Assembly (NCBI RefSeq): GCF_038396675.1
Contig: NC_088921.1
Coordinates: 20,593,001-20,657,000, forward strand
Source of the DNA: Hydra vulgaris
Taxonomy: Eukaryota > Cnidaria > Hydrozoa > Anthoathecata > Hydridae
DNA: 64,000 nucleotides
Reading direction: 5' to 3'
Each line of letters begins with the position of its first letter. Positions within the stretch are counted from its first letter, which is position 1. Below the pieces are notes generated by a model. The model ran no database searches. It saw nothing but the letters and a program-made list of their open reading frames with translations, and was not told the DNA's origin. Made by a program: the position numbers and the translations under genes. Positions 1 to 8,145 of the stretch are shown one piece after another.

Positions 1-224
1 GTTTTTGTTTTTATCTCGATTTCGCTTCGTTTTAATTGAAACCGCAAATGAAAGAATTAAGAAAAAGAAATTAAAAAAAAAAAAAAAAAAAAAAAAATTT
101 TCGTCCAACTTTAAATTTACAATATATTGTTACATTAATTTATTTATTTATTTTCTTTTTAATATATAACAGTTCTTTTGTACAAATACTATTTAACATG
201 AAATAAATTGTAAAAAGAAAAAAA
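1..224 (+). mobile_element. 3' UTR and A-rich tail of a LINE that begins upstream of the window
   Basis: No ORF is visible. The stretch is AT-rich, holds a 23-nt A run near 75-97 and ends in an A-rich tail directly abutting U2 nt 36 (GTATCTG). The tail (ACATGAAATAAATTG) resembles the end of the element at 4914-6202. The body of the element lies outside the window, so its family cannot be fixed. Confidence 0.8.
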
Positions 225-379
225 GTATCTGTTCTTATCAGTTTAATATCTGGTACGCCGGCACAGTCCGGCTCATATATTAATCTGATTTTTGGCATTA
301 GGTCATGAGATCATAGGTTTACCTTGCCCTGACCACGGGTTGCTTCGGCTTTGCACTACTGCTGAGCGCGGCCCAGATT
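225..379 (+). ncRNA. U2: U2 snRNA gene, 3' part (nt 36-190), split by LINE insertion
   Basis: U2 is the spliceosomal snRNA that pairs with the intron branch site. This piece holds stem IIa, stem IIb (GCCGG/CCGGC, about 256-270), the Sm site GATTTTTGG (287-295), stem-loop III (GGTCA 301-305 pairing with TGACC 330-334) and stem-loop IV (GGGTTGC 337-343 pairing with GCGGCCC 368-374, loop TTTGCACTACT). The loop matches the known U2 stem-loop IV pattern. It is preceded by a retrotransposon tail instead of U2 nt 1-35, so it cannot give a normal U2 from its own promoter. The numbering used throughout is nt 1 = A of ATCGC and nt 190 = the end of AGATT. Confidence 0.95.
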
Positions 380-555
380 GGAAATAAGAAAAATTCTTGA
401 CTTTTAGAGTGTCTAACATCGCTATTGGTCTCAGCTGTTGCTGATGATGATGCTGCTGATGTCGACGACGACGATAATAATTAGAAGTTCTAATTCAATT
501 CACAAGTACATTGTTGAAGACGGCGTCAGTCCGACTATGTCTGCAGTGTTCAGTT
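380..555 (+). promoter_or_regulatory. 176-bp U2 array spacer with U2 promoter and 3' box
   Basis: The spacer lies between the end of one U2 and the start of the next. It is exactly 176 bp here and at the joints starting 2670, 4693, 6358, 11375 and 17323. It begins with GGAAATAAGAAAAATTC; in other copies AAAATAAGA fits the snRNA 3'-box core AAARNNAGA perfectly. A GCTGCTGAT/GACGAC trinucleotide tract follows at about 440-480. The upstream 60 bp before nt 1 is strongly conserved, and the block CACAAGTACATTG at about -55 is where a proximal sequence element would lie. The PSE assignment is by position only. Confidence 0.75.
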
Positions 556-602
556 ATCGCTTCTCGACCTAATGGCTAAGATCAAGTGTAGTATCTGTTC
601 TT
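556..602 (+). ncRNA. U2: U2 snRNA gene, 5' part (nt 1-47) upstream of element E1
   Basis: ATCGCTTCTCG followed by AATGGCTAAGATCAAG and GTGTAGTATCTGTTCTT is the diagnostic U2 5' end, including the GTAGTA branch-site-recognition sequence. The last 12 nt (591-602) are repeated at 2515 downstream of E1 and are the target-site duplication. Most metazoan U2 has UUUU in the stem I loop; here it is UAAU. Confidence 0.95.
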
Positions 603-2514
603 GATTCGTGATCTTAGGTATAAAACTGAGCTAGTGATCACCTTTAGTGAGGTCTACGTGCCTCATTAGTGATTACTAAGGGTTTACCTTACCTCTACAA
701 CGGGTTGCCGGTACGGCAATTTTAGTTTGTAGGGAGTTAAGTGTCTTTGATTTTAGGTTTTATTTTAGTGTTGAAGGTCTACTGGCCTGTTATATTGGCT
801 TTAGGAATACACGTAGTGTATTTATAACCATGGCTTTAAAAAGTCCATCACCCTTAAACGTTGAAGACAATAACGCCAAAGTTAAAAGCTATGCGCAAGC
901 AACAGCTTGTACATCATTTGGATATTCGAGTTTAAAAAACACTCTTTTGTGTACTTTAGACACGAGAATTGGAGAGGACGAGGTGTTATCAGCTATAGAG
1001 GATGTCGGGTTAGATAAGGAGTTAGAGGGATTCCAATTGATTAGGAAAGGGTCGATGATATAAATTGTCATGAGATCTGATAAAGCAAAACATTTTCCAC
1101 AAGAGAAAGGTCTTATTATAAATGGTAAATTCTACCTTTTTCATAATTCCACACCTACTAGAAGTATATCGAAAAGACTAGCGGTGTCTGTGATTGGATT
1201 TCCACTCGAGAAGAAGTTTTTTCCCGTAGGGAAAACATTAGAGGAACTGGGATATGGAAAACACATCCACACAAGGCCAGTTTTCAGGCATACTCCCAAA
1301 TTCAAAACGCCATATTTTTCTGGAATTATAGTGGCCGCTATGGACAACTTAGAGCGTCCAATACCTAGACAAATAAAACATATGGGGTACAATGTTAGAG
1401 CGATATATACTGGACAGGATGGAGCAGGAAGTGTACCCCAGGAAGAGAAAGTTAACGAAGAAACGAAGGAAGAACTAGAAATACCTAGAAAGACAATAAA
1501 AGATATAAAAGAACAACCTGTAGAGTTTTTTGTAACTAAGTGTATAGACGATTCCACCGTTAGCCTAATAGTTTCAAACGGTGAAACACAAAACTTTACA
1601 AAAAGTAGAGTTGAAGACATATCTCAAAGTGCGCAAGAAACTGTAAAAGTATTAAAACCGAATAGTAGCAAAAAAATAAAATTAATGCCAATCATAAATG
1701 AAACCAATATAACTGAAAACCCTGAACCTAAACCAAAAATAACAGACAATAGCAATGAAGAAAGTATGAAGCAAATAATTAACACACCATCTGAAGCAAT
1801 ACAAACAGAACAACCTATTCAAAACCACGACAAAGATTATAGACATGAAAGAAAAGAAATTGATGTCTCAGGAGTTGAACTCACATCAGAATTTGAAAGT
1901 ATGAGTTACCACGAGATATGATGTTATAACACAAACTTTTTCATGGTTTCAACAAAAATTATTGCAGCGAAGATGATCTTAAAAAGTACGTTCGGTATCG
2001 AAGAGCCGAATATGAAAAACAAAAAATGGAACGAAGACAAGAGTATGAAGAGCAAAAGCAAGTAAAACGAAAAATATACGAAGAAGAAAAATTAGCTAGG
2101 CGAAAGGCAATGGAGGAGGCTAAGCTACAACAAAATCAAAATCCAAAAAATCTAATAAATAACCGAGACGAATGGTATTAAAAAAATGTCTCAGAAAAAA
2201 CATAAACAACTAAAAAATAAGAAAATACATATACAAAATTTATAAATGCATTCAAAAAACTAACAAAAATTTATAAAACTATACTAAAACCTATATAAAT
2301 ATCTTTAACTATCATAAAATATATACATCTTTAAAATAAGTGCTTCTTAGTTTCGGCTTTGTAGCTGTATTAAAAACCTTTAAGTAAGCAATAGAATAAA
2401 TTTACCTTTCCAAATAAACAAAAAACAATCCTATCTTCTAGGATCCTGTGTAAGCCTGATATCAGCTGCAGGTAACCCTAGTCGTTAGAAAAAAAGAAAA
2501 AAAAAAAAAAAAAA
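603..2514 (+). mobile_element. E1: ORF1-only U2-targeting retrotransposon (family A)
   Basis: The element lies between two copies of GTATCTGTTCTT (591-602 and 2515-2526) and ends in an A-rich tail. It has a 5' UTR (603-829), ORF1 with a C-terminal extension (830-2181) and a short tail. There is no trace of endonuclease or reverse transcriptase. At 1.9 kb it is far shorter than the 5-kb LINEs beside it, so it looks non-autonomous. The 5' UTR carries a segment at 681-709 that resembles U2 nt 127-154, then AAGGTCTACTGGCC. The last 55 bp before the tail (about 2434-2487, TTCTAGG..CCTGTGTAAG) match the tail of the SINE at 24182-24564. Confidence 0.85.
830..2181 (+). pseudogene. E1 ORF1, RRM-like RNA-binding protein with C-terminal module, broken
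   Basis: ATG 830. The reading shows KSYAQAT near residue 22, then the RRM-like core (TLLCTLDTRIGEDEVL, AVSVIGFPLEKK, GYGKHIHTRPVF, YFSGIIVAAMDNLERPIPR) ending at YTGQD, then a charged low-complexity region and the module IDVSGVEL..EFESMSYHE. A TAA at 1061-1063 replaces the Glu of the family motif IEIVMK. A frameshift near 1921 moves the rest of the module and a highly charged, coiled-coil-like tail (LKKYVRYRRAEYEKQK onward) to another frame that ends at TAA 2179-2181. The role inferred from the family is RNA binding and RNP formation. No zinc knuckle is seen. Confidence 0.75.
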
Positions 2515-2669
2515 GTATCTGTTCTTATCAGTTTAATATCTGGTATGCCAGCACAGTCCAGCTCATATATTAATCTGATTTTTGGCATTAGGTCATGGGA
2601 TCATAGGTTTACCTTGCCCTGACCACGGGTTGCCTCGGCTTTGCACTACTGCTGAGCGAGGCCCACATT
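2515..2669 (+). ncRNA. U2: U2 snRNA gene, 3' part (nt 36-190), CpG-decayed copy
   Basis: Same architecture as 225-379. In stem IIb all three CpGs of GTACGCCGGCACAGTCCGGC are changed to TpG or CpA (GTATGCCAGCACAGTCCAGC), which breaks two base pairs. The 3' end reads GAGGCCCACATT instead of GCGGCCCAGATT. The copy is decaying as a pseudogene. Confidence 0.93.
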
Positions 2670-2845
2670 GGAAATAAGAAAAATTTTTGATTTTCAGAGT
2701 GTCTAACATCGCTAATGGTGTCAGCTGCTGCTGCTGATGATGCTGCTGATGATGACGACGACGAAAATGATTAGACGTTCTAATTCAAACCACAAGTACA
2801 TTGTTGAAGACGGCGTCAGTCAGACTATGTCTGCATTGTTCAGTT
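2670..2845 (+). promoter_or_regulatory. 176-bp U2 array spacer
   Basis: Same length and order as 380-555: a 3'-box-like A-rich start, a CTGCTGATGATG tract with GACGACGA, and then the conserved promoter block AACCACAAGTACATTG about 55 bp before U2 nt 1. Confidence 0.75.
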
Positions 2846-2892
2846 ATCGCTTCTCGGCCTAATGGCTAAGATCAAGTGTAGTATCTGTTCTT
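2846..2892 (+). ncRNA. U2: U2 snRNA gene, 5' part (nt 1-47) upstream of element E2
   Basis: Reads ATCGCTTCTCGGCCTAATGG and continues through GTAGTATCTGTTCTT. Its last 12 nt (2881-2892) form a target duplication with 4538-4549. Confidence 0.95.
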
Positions 2893-4537
2893 GATTCTTA
2901 GTCATTTGGTGTACAATCGAGCTAGAGATCACTTTCGGTGAGGACTACGTGCCTTCTAGAGTGTATTGTGGGAAATTACCCCTCCCCTACAACGGGTTGC
3001 CTGTAAGGCGACTTTAGTTTGAAGAGGTTCAAGGAGAGTGTTGTAGTGTTATACTGTGAGTTTCGAGTGTTTATGAGTGATAACCGAGCGACCGAGAGTT
3101 TAAATAATACACGTAGTGTATTTATTATTTTAAGGTTTTTTTAAAACCATTAATTAGATGGATACTATAAATGCATTTGCTGTTGAACCACCCAAAAGTT
3201 ATGCGCAAGCCACTAAATCAAATAATAACACTAACTCAATTAACGATTACCCAACTTTAAAAAATACTCTTCTAAGTCCAATTAAAGATAATATTAATGA
3301 AATCGATGTCCTTTCGTCATTAGAGGATGCTGGTCTAGACAAATATCTAGATGGATTCCAGATCATCCGGAATAGAACAATTATCGAAATAGTAATGAAA
3401 ACTGATAAAGCTAAATCTGTCCTTCAAGAAAATGGTCTTAATATTAAAGGTTATATTCATCATTTTTATAATTCAACCCCGTCCAGAAATATCTGCACAC
3501 GGGTTGCGGTTTCCGTGCTCGTGCTTCCTCTAGAAAAGAAGAGTTTTCAAGTTGGCAAAGCTCTGGAGGAACTTGGATACGGAAAACACATTAATACTCG
3601 ACCCGTATTTAAAACAACTCCCAAATCAAATACATCATTTTACTCAGGCATCTTGGTAGCTATGATGGATAAATTAGAAAATCCAATACCAAGAACATTA
3701 AAAATTGGAGGGTATAATGTCCGAATTATACACAATGGACAGAATAACTCTGAATCAGAAACCCAAATCAAAAGCCAAACGAACACTTCACAAATTATCA
3801 CAAAGGAAAATCCTACAGAACAACAAACAAACCAACCCACTTTAAATGAAGCGCAATTAGAAACCCCAATAGATTTAATCATAGATAATCCGGTTAAAGA
3901 ACACAATAATATAACTCCAAACAACCATGTAAATGAGCAAACACAAATTTCATCAGAAGTGCAAATTACTAACAATAATCCTCAATCCAATCAATACATA
4001 GAAGCAATCAATCTAATAGAATCAGATAACCATGTTATCAAATATGAAAATAATGACTTTATAGACTATGACACATATATAAGAAATAAATATCAACGCA
4101 AACCCATTGATGTAAGTGGAGTCCAACTTCCACCAGAATTCAAAACAATGTCTTACCATGATGTATATACTTATAACTTTAACTATTTTAGAAATTTTAA
4201 TAAAAAGAACTGCACGGAAGAGGAGCTCAAAGTGTATGTACGATATCTGTTCCTATCAAACTTTTAAACATCAATCTCAACATAAAATGAAGTCGTTAGT
4301 ATTAGAGAGTCACATCCAAGAGTTACTCGCAAAATACTTAAGGAGCATTTAAAACAACATAACCCAAAACAAAATAAAAACAAAAACCGAATATAACATA
4401 ATAAAAAATAAAAAAATAAAAATAAAAACAACTAAAGAAAAAGAAAAATATAAAACAAAAAAACAAAAAAAAAAATATAAACTACTACCTTCTAGGGCCT
4501 TGGACTAGTTGGTAGATTAAAAACTAAAAAAAAAAAA
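2893..4537 (+). mobile_element. E2: ORF1-only U2-targeting retrotransposon (family A)
   Basis: Bounded by a 12-bp duplication GTATCTGTTCTT and an A tail. The 5' start GATTCTTAG matches H and I on the other strand and E1 (GATTCG). The 5' UTR has a U2-like segment at 2975-3001 followed by a hairpin GTTGCC TGTA GGCGAC. ORF1 is the only gene. Between 4350 and 4485 lies an A-rich AAATAAAAA tract like the ORF1-ORF2 linker of full LINEs, and then a short tail CCTTCTAGGGCC shared with E1 and the SINE. This order suggests a LINE that lost ORF2. Confidence 0.85.
3158..4267 (+). CDS. E2 ORF1, RRM-like protein with C-terminal MSYHD module
   Basis: An open frame of 369 aa from ATG 3158. KSYAQATK is at residues 14-21. 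The RRM-like core runs about residues 35-195 (TLLSPI, EDAGLDKYLDGFQIIR, IEIVMKTDKAK, STPSRN, LPLEKK, GYGKHINTRPVF, FYSGILVAMMDK, NPIPR) and ends at IIHNGQ. An Asn/Thr/Gln-rich linker follows, then the module from about residue 308: RKPIDVSGVQLPPEF, MSYHDVYTYNF, FRNFNKKNCTEEELK. The C-terminus YLFLSNF is probably the product of a frameshift near 4245, because E1 continues here as a charged helix. It is the most complete ORF1 of this family in the window. The role is inferred to be RNA binding. Confidence 0.75.
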   Translation: MDTINAFAVEPPKSYAQATKSNNNTNSINDYPTLKNTLLSPIKDNINEIDVLSSLEDAGLDKYLDGFQIIRNRTIIEIVMKTDKAKSVLQENGLNIKGYIHHFYNSTPSRNICTRVAVSVLVLPLEKKSFQVGKALEELGYGKHINTRPVFKTTPKSNTSFYSGILVAMMDKLENPIPRTLKIGGYNVRIIHNGQNNSESETQIKSQTNTSQIITKENPTEQQTNQPTLNEAQLETPIDLIIDNPVKEHNNITPNNHVNEQTQISSEVQITNNNPQSNQYIEAINLIESDNHVIKYENNDFIDYDTYIRNKYQRKPIDVSGVQLPPEFKTMSYHDVYTYNFNYFRNFNKKNCTEEELKVYVRYLFLSNF

Positions 4538-4692
4538 GTATCTGTTCTTATCAGTTTAATATCTGGTACGCCGGCACAGTCCGGCTCATATATTAATCTG
4601 ATTTTTGGCATTAGGTCATGGGATCATAGGTTTACCTTGCCCTGACCACGGATTGCCTCGGCTTTGCACTACTGCTGAGCGCGGCCCAGATT
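4538..4692 (+). ncRNA. U2: U2 snRNA gene, 3' part (nt 36-190)
   Basis: Full 155-nt 3' part with intact stem IIb, Sm site and stem-loops III and IV, apart from GATTGC in place of GGTTGC in stem IV. Confidence 0.95.
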
Positions 4693-4868
4693 GAAAATAA
4701 TAAAAATTCTTGACTTTCAGAGTGTTTAACATTGCTAATGGTCTCAGCTGCTGCTGCTGAAGATGCTGCTGCTGATGACGACGACGAAAATGATTAGAGG
4801 TTCTAATTCAAACCACAAGTCCATTGTTGAAGACAGCGTCAGCCCGACTATGTCTGCAGTGTTCAGTT
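4693..4868 (+). promoter_or_regulatory. 176-bp U2 array spacer
   Basis: Begins GAAAATAATAAAAATTC (3'-box-like with one change). It has the CTGCTG/GATGACGACGACG tract and the conserved AACCACAAGTCCATTG block before U2 nt 1. Confidence 0.75.
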
Positions 4869-4913
4869 ATCGCTTCTCGGCCTAATGGCTAAGATCAAGT
4901 GTAGTATCTGTTC
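4869..4913 (+). ncRNA. U2: U2 snRNA gene, 5' part (nt 1-45) upstream of element E3
   Basis: U2 reads without change up to GTATCTGTTC (4904-4913) and then switches to element sequence. That leaves a 10-bp target duplication with 6203-6212, shorter than the 12 bp of E1 and E2. Confidence 0.93.
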
Positions 4914-4953
4914 GTGATTTTAGCCGAGACAGCGATTTTAAAAGTGGATAAAG

Positions 4954-4980
4954 TCAGGGTTAGGGTCAGGGTTAGGGTTA
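4954..4980 (+). repeat. Telomere-like tract (TYAGGG)4
   Basis: TCAGGG and TTAGGG alternate for four units and end in TTA. The tract stands exactly between the 5' end of E3 and its ORF2 remnant, where about 4-5 kb of element is missing. TTAGGG is the usual metazoan telomere repeat (insects mostly have TTAGG). It may be repair filler at a break; the tract is too short to be called a telomere. Confidence 0.7.
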
Positions 4981-4996
4981 TATAGAAGTTTCCCTA

Positions 4997-5668
4997 ATAT
5001 AGAAACGTGTCGCTAAGATGCAAAGGCGTGTATGTCAACACGCTGGCGCTGTCGAAAGTGTGGTTCGTTGCTAACGTTTTACCGCTTGACAAAGAGACCG
5101 ATCAAAAAATCCGCAAGGAAATTTCAGTTTATTTGTGGCAAAACAACTACGCCGAACCCATTAAAAGAGACATTCTAAACCTTCCGCAAAAAATTCACTG
5201 CTAGAAAAAAAATCGCGGGCGAGGATTACCTAAGTGCGACGTTTGCAATAAAACCGAAACAGCGCTGCACCCTTTTATCAACTGCAAAACAGCCAGAACT
5301 GTGTGGAAGTTTTCTAAGAGTATGTACGAGAAGCTATCGAACAATACTTTTAACATAGTTCACGTTGTTTTCTCAATGAACACGATCACTCCTGTAAAAA
5401 ACGAAAATACTAATAAATTACTAACAGACGGTTACAAACATAATTACAACCGAACTGTGGAGGGCGCGGAGCTTAAGAACAAAAGAAAACAAAAAAGTTA
5501 GTCCTACCAAAACAATAGAAACGATAAAACGATAAATTCATTACCGGTGGAAAATAAAATACAATAAGTATTTGCGCGAAAACGAAGTGGAAAAATTCCA
5601 CAGCTTATTTTCGATAAACAACGCAGTAAGTAATGTAAATGAGCAGGATTTAGTTTTTTTTTTTTAAA
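4997..5668 (+). pseudogene. E3 ORF2 C-terminal remnant
   Basis: Encodes NVSLRCKGVYVNTLALSKVW, YLWQNNYAEPIKRDILNLP and then jumps to NRGRGLPKCDVCNKTETALH: about 200 residues between these motifs are missing near 5200. The CCHC motif (CDVCNKTETALHPFINC) typical of the C-terminus of L1/Tx1 ORF2 is intact. The end reads EVEKFHSLFSINNAVS in a shifted frame. Several breaks; not functional. Confidence 0.85.
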
Positions 5669-5732
5669 AATTGTTTTTTTTTTATCTTTGTGATTTTTAA
5701 AAACAAAAGCCACCAAACCTTTTCTTCCTAAC

Positions 5733-6120
5733 GAATATGTCTAATGTATCCCGGTGGATCTAGAGGATGTATGTTTTTTATTTTAACTACGTGGTGTAAT
5801 ACCCACGTTTATATTTTTTAAACTACGACATCCATACGAATAATTCCGAAAGATCTTGGTGGATCTTAAGGATGTTTGTATTTTATTTAAGGACGTGGTG
5901 TAATATCCACGCTTATATATTTTAAACAGCAAAAATTTGTTTGTAATTATTTTATATATTTACGCTTCCTATTTATTTCTTTACGGAAAAAACAAAAAAA
6001 AAACGGTTTTGTAAGTTTTAATATTGACACGGAAATGTCCGAGGGATCCCAGTGGATCCGGAGGTATTTATGAATTTATTTTAAGAACGTGGGGTAATAG
6101 CCACGCTAATATTTTATAAA
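5733..6120 (+). repeat. Three hairpin units in the E3 3' UTR
   Basis: A unit of about 90 bp recurs three times. Each has a GGTGGATC/GTGGATCC region followed by GGATGT or GGTATT and then a hairpin: ACGTGG/CCACGT at 5789-5808, CGTGG/CCACG at 5894-5911 and CGTGG/CCACG at 6088-6105. The loops all contain GTAAT. The same two-part unit is seen in E9 and G with different stem sequences. It could be the 3' structure recognised by the reverse transcriptase; that role is inference. Confidence 0.7.
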
Positions 6121-6202
6121 TTTTGATATGTATATTATAATGACAAATTGTAAAGTCTTCTTGTATAATGAAATAAATGTAATATTAGAAAAAAAAAAAA
6201 AA

Positions 6203-6357
6203 GTATCTGTTCTTATCAGTTTAATATTTGGTACGCCGGCACAGTCCGGCTCATATATTAATCTGATTTTTGGCAATAAGTCATGGGATCATAGGTTAAA
6301 CTTGCCCTGACCACGGGTTGCCTCAGCTTTGCACTACTGCTGAGCGCGGCCCAGATT
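6203..6357 (+). ncRNA. U2: U2 snRNA gene, 3' part (nt 36-190)
   Basis: 155 nt with all stems and the Sm site. It has minor changes (TTAAACTTGCC for TTTACCTTGCC in stem III and CTCAGC in stem IV). Confidence 0.94.
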
Positions 6358-6533
6358 GAAAATAAGAAAAATTTTTGACTTTCATAGTGTCTAAAATTGC
6401 TAATGGTCTCAGCTGCTGCTGATGATGATGCTGCTGATGATGACGACGACGAAAATGATTAGACGTACTAATTCAAACCACAAGTACATTGTTAAAGACG
6501 GCGTCAGTCCGACGATGTCTGCATTGTTCAGTT
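6358..6533 (+). promoter_or_regulatory. 176-bp U2 array spacer
   Basis: Starts GAAAATAAGAAAAATT, and AAAATAAGA (6359-6367) is a perfect match to the snRNA 3'-box core. The trinucleotide tract and the AACCACAAGTACATTG block follow. Confidence 0.77.
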
Positions 6534-6561
6534 ATCGCTTCTCGACCTAATGGCTAAGATC
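6534..6561 (+). ncRNA. U2: U2 snRNA gene, 5' part (nt 1-28) upstream of element E4
   Basis: U2 stops after GGCTAAGATC. The next 7 nt of U2 (AAGTGTA) are absent from both flanks, since the downstream flank starts at nt 36. So this insertion made a 7-nt target deletion and no duplication. Confidence 0.93.
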
Positions 6562-6774
6562 TCTAGGTGTAACCTTGCGATTTATTACCATTTTGTCGAG
6601 CTAGTGACCTTTTCGAGTGAATAGTGAGTTTTGAGGTTTATGGGTGTGATAAAGGTTATTCTGAGGGTGTGAGGGGCATATTGAGTGAAACAGTGCGTAT
6701 TGAGTTTTTTTCTAAGTGTCTTAACTGATTTTTAGACAAAATTAGGCTATTTTGCAGCCTTGTACTTGAATAAA

Positions 6775-7926
6775 ATGCTTCGACCTTCACATGAAGTAGA
6801 AACATCTCAATCCAATACTGTCGATTTAATTGATAGTGTTGGAATATTAAAATCTTTGTTTAATAATATAGTAGACGTTGCTAGAAACCCTGTCAAAAGT
6901 TATGCCCAGGCTAGCAGTTCTAATTTAAATGTACAAAATAACCGTATCTCTCTTAAAAACACCTTGATTTGCAAACTTTCAACAAAAATCTCTCTATTTG
7001 ATGCTCTCTGCGCTATTGAAGAAAGTAACCTTGACAAGGACTTCGACGGAGTTCAACTTATTAAAAGTGGCACTATATTAGAGATAGTTATGAAAACTCA
7101 AACCGCTAAAAATAAACTTCTAGAGGAAGGTTTGACAATTAACGGCTTTTACCATCTTTTTAATTACTCAACGCCAAGTCGTGAGCCTAGCTCCCATGTT
7201 ACGGTCTCCATACTAGGTTTACCTTTAGAAGCAAAAAATTGCCAAAATGGAAAAGACTTAGAAGAGATCAAGTATGGAAAACATCTAATAACACATCTCC
7301 TTATGAAAACAACCCCTAAAAAGGGAACCTTATAACTTACCGGCACCCTTTTAGCCATAATGGAAAACGTCACTAAGCCTATTCCTAGATTTATAAAGTT
7401 AAGAGGTTTTAATGTCAGAGCTATTTATACTGGTCAACCTGAAACAGAATCTCGGAAAAAATCAACCCAATCACAGGATTACACAGAAGCAGTAAGAAAA
7501 GTCTCAGAAAGTCAAAGTGAAACTAATAAAGCTAACGGTGTCATTACATCAGACCCAGTTGGTATAGCTCAGATTACATTAACAACAAATACAAACGAGT
7601 GCACAGAGAAACCCTCACCGCCTAGCTTAATTTTAACAACTATAAATCAAGAAAACCATGAGACCTCCCCCAATCAAAACAAATTGGTCGAAACTAGAGT
7701 TATAGAAAAGCCTGAAACTAAAAGCACTGATATAGAGAGCCCTTTAAAAAATCGTCGAGACTTAAATGAAACAAATGGAAAAGAAACAGGTTATAACCAA
7801 AAAGATAAAAAAGTAACAAGAAAAACAACACACAAAAAAGCAATAATAAGTACGCAAGAATATAAACGACCACAAAGAAATCTTGACCTTCAGAGACAAG
7901 ATTCTAACAAAGTCATAACAACCTAA
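6775..7926 (+). pseudogene. E4 ORF1, RRM-like RNA-binding protein, one nonsense codon
   Basis: The ATG at 6775 is preferred over an upstream TTG. The frame is continuous to 7926 (384 codons) except for TAA at 7333-7335, where the family has Tyr (YFSGT). KSYAQASS is near residue 42. The core has ISLKNTLICKL, VQLIKSGTILEIVMKT, STPSREPSSHVTVSILGLPL, YGKHLITH and KPIPRFIKLRGFNVRAIYTG. A Ser/Thr/Glu-rich tail ends in basic RKTTHKKAI. It lacks the MSYHD module of E1 and E2. Confidence 0.8.
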
Positions 7927-8100
7927 ATAATAAATAAAATATAAAATAAAAATAACCAATAAAAATATAAAATATAAATAACCAATAAAAATATAAAACG
8001 TAAATAACCAATAAAAATATAAAATTGAAATAACCAATAAAATTATAAAATATAAATAACCAATAAAAATATAAAATATAAATTACCAACAAAAATATAA
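7927..8100 (+). repeat. A/T-rich tandem repeats between ORF1 and ORF2 of E4
   Basis: About seven copies of a 26-27 bp unit of the form AACCAATAAAAATATAAAAT. Related linkers stand at the same place in E5, E8 and E10, so the feature is common to the families. It may serve in ORF2 translation or as a spacer; this is inference. Confidence 0.8.
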
Positions 8101-8145
8101 AAAAATTTTATTTTCAAAAAGTATCTGTATTTAATTTTCTTAACA

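Larger units (their letters stand above)
4914..6202 (+). mobile_element. E3: internally deleted LINE (family C) with telomere-like filler
   Basis: The first about 45 bp (TAGC.GAGACAGCGATTT) match the 5' end of element G on the minus strand. Then come four TYAGGG repeats and, from 4996, the last part of ORF2. ORF1 and most of ORF2 are gone. The mirror copy at the right edge (62720-64000) has normal ORF2 sequence where the left copy has the filler, so the deletion is specific to the left copy. The 3' UTR (about 5670-6190) has three hairpin-bearing repeat units. Codons are visibly more G+C-rich than in E4, E5, E8 and E10. Confidence 0.85.

Noticed and set aside
225-379. A complete functional U2 gene somewhere in the window.
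   Set aside because: Every U2 5' part and 3' part was matched to an element on one side; no uninterrupted 190-nt copy was found.
225-602. The repeated block of about 378 bp flanking each element could be taken for long terminal repeats.
   Set aside because: It consists of a U2 3' part, spacer and U2 5' part, with no LTR signals; the inner elements end in poly(A) and encode APE-type LINE proteins, with no LTR-element genes.
4954-4980. A chromosome end or true telomere.
   Set aside because: There are only four units, with TCAGGG variants, inside continuing LINE and U2 sequence on both sides.
5007-5204. A small separate gene starting MSLRCKGVYVN.
   Set aside because: The protein matches the post-RT part of LINE ORF2 (FKYRNVSLRCKG), and the right-arm copy shows that the frame continues upstream.
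7927-8100. A CRISPR-like array from regular 26-27 bp units.
   Set aside because: The units are contiguous A/T-rich tandem repeats without unique spacers, inside a eukaryotic LINE.
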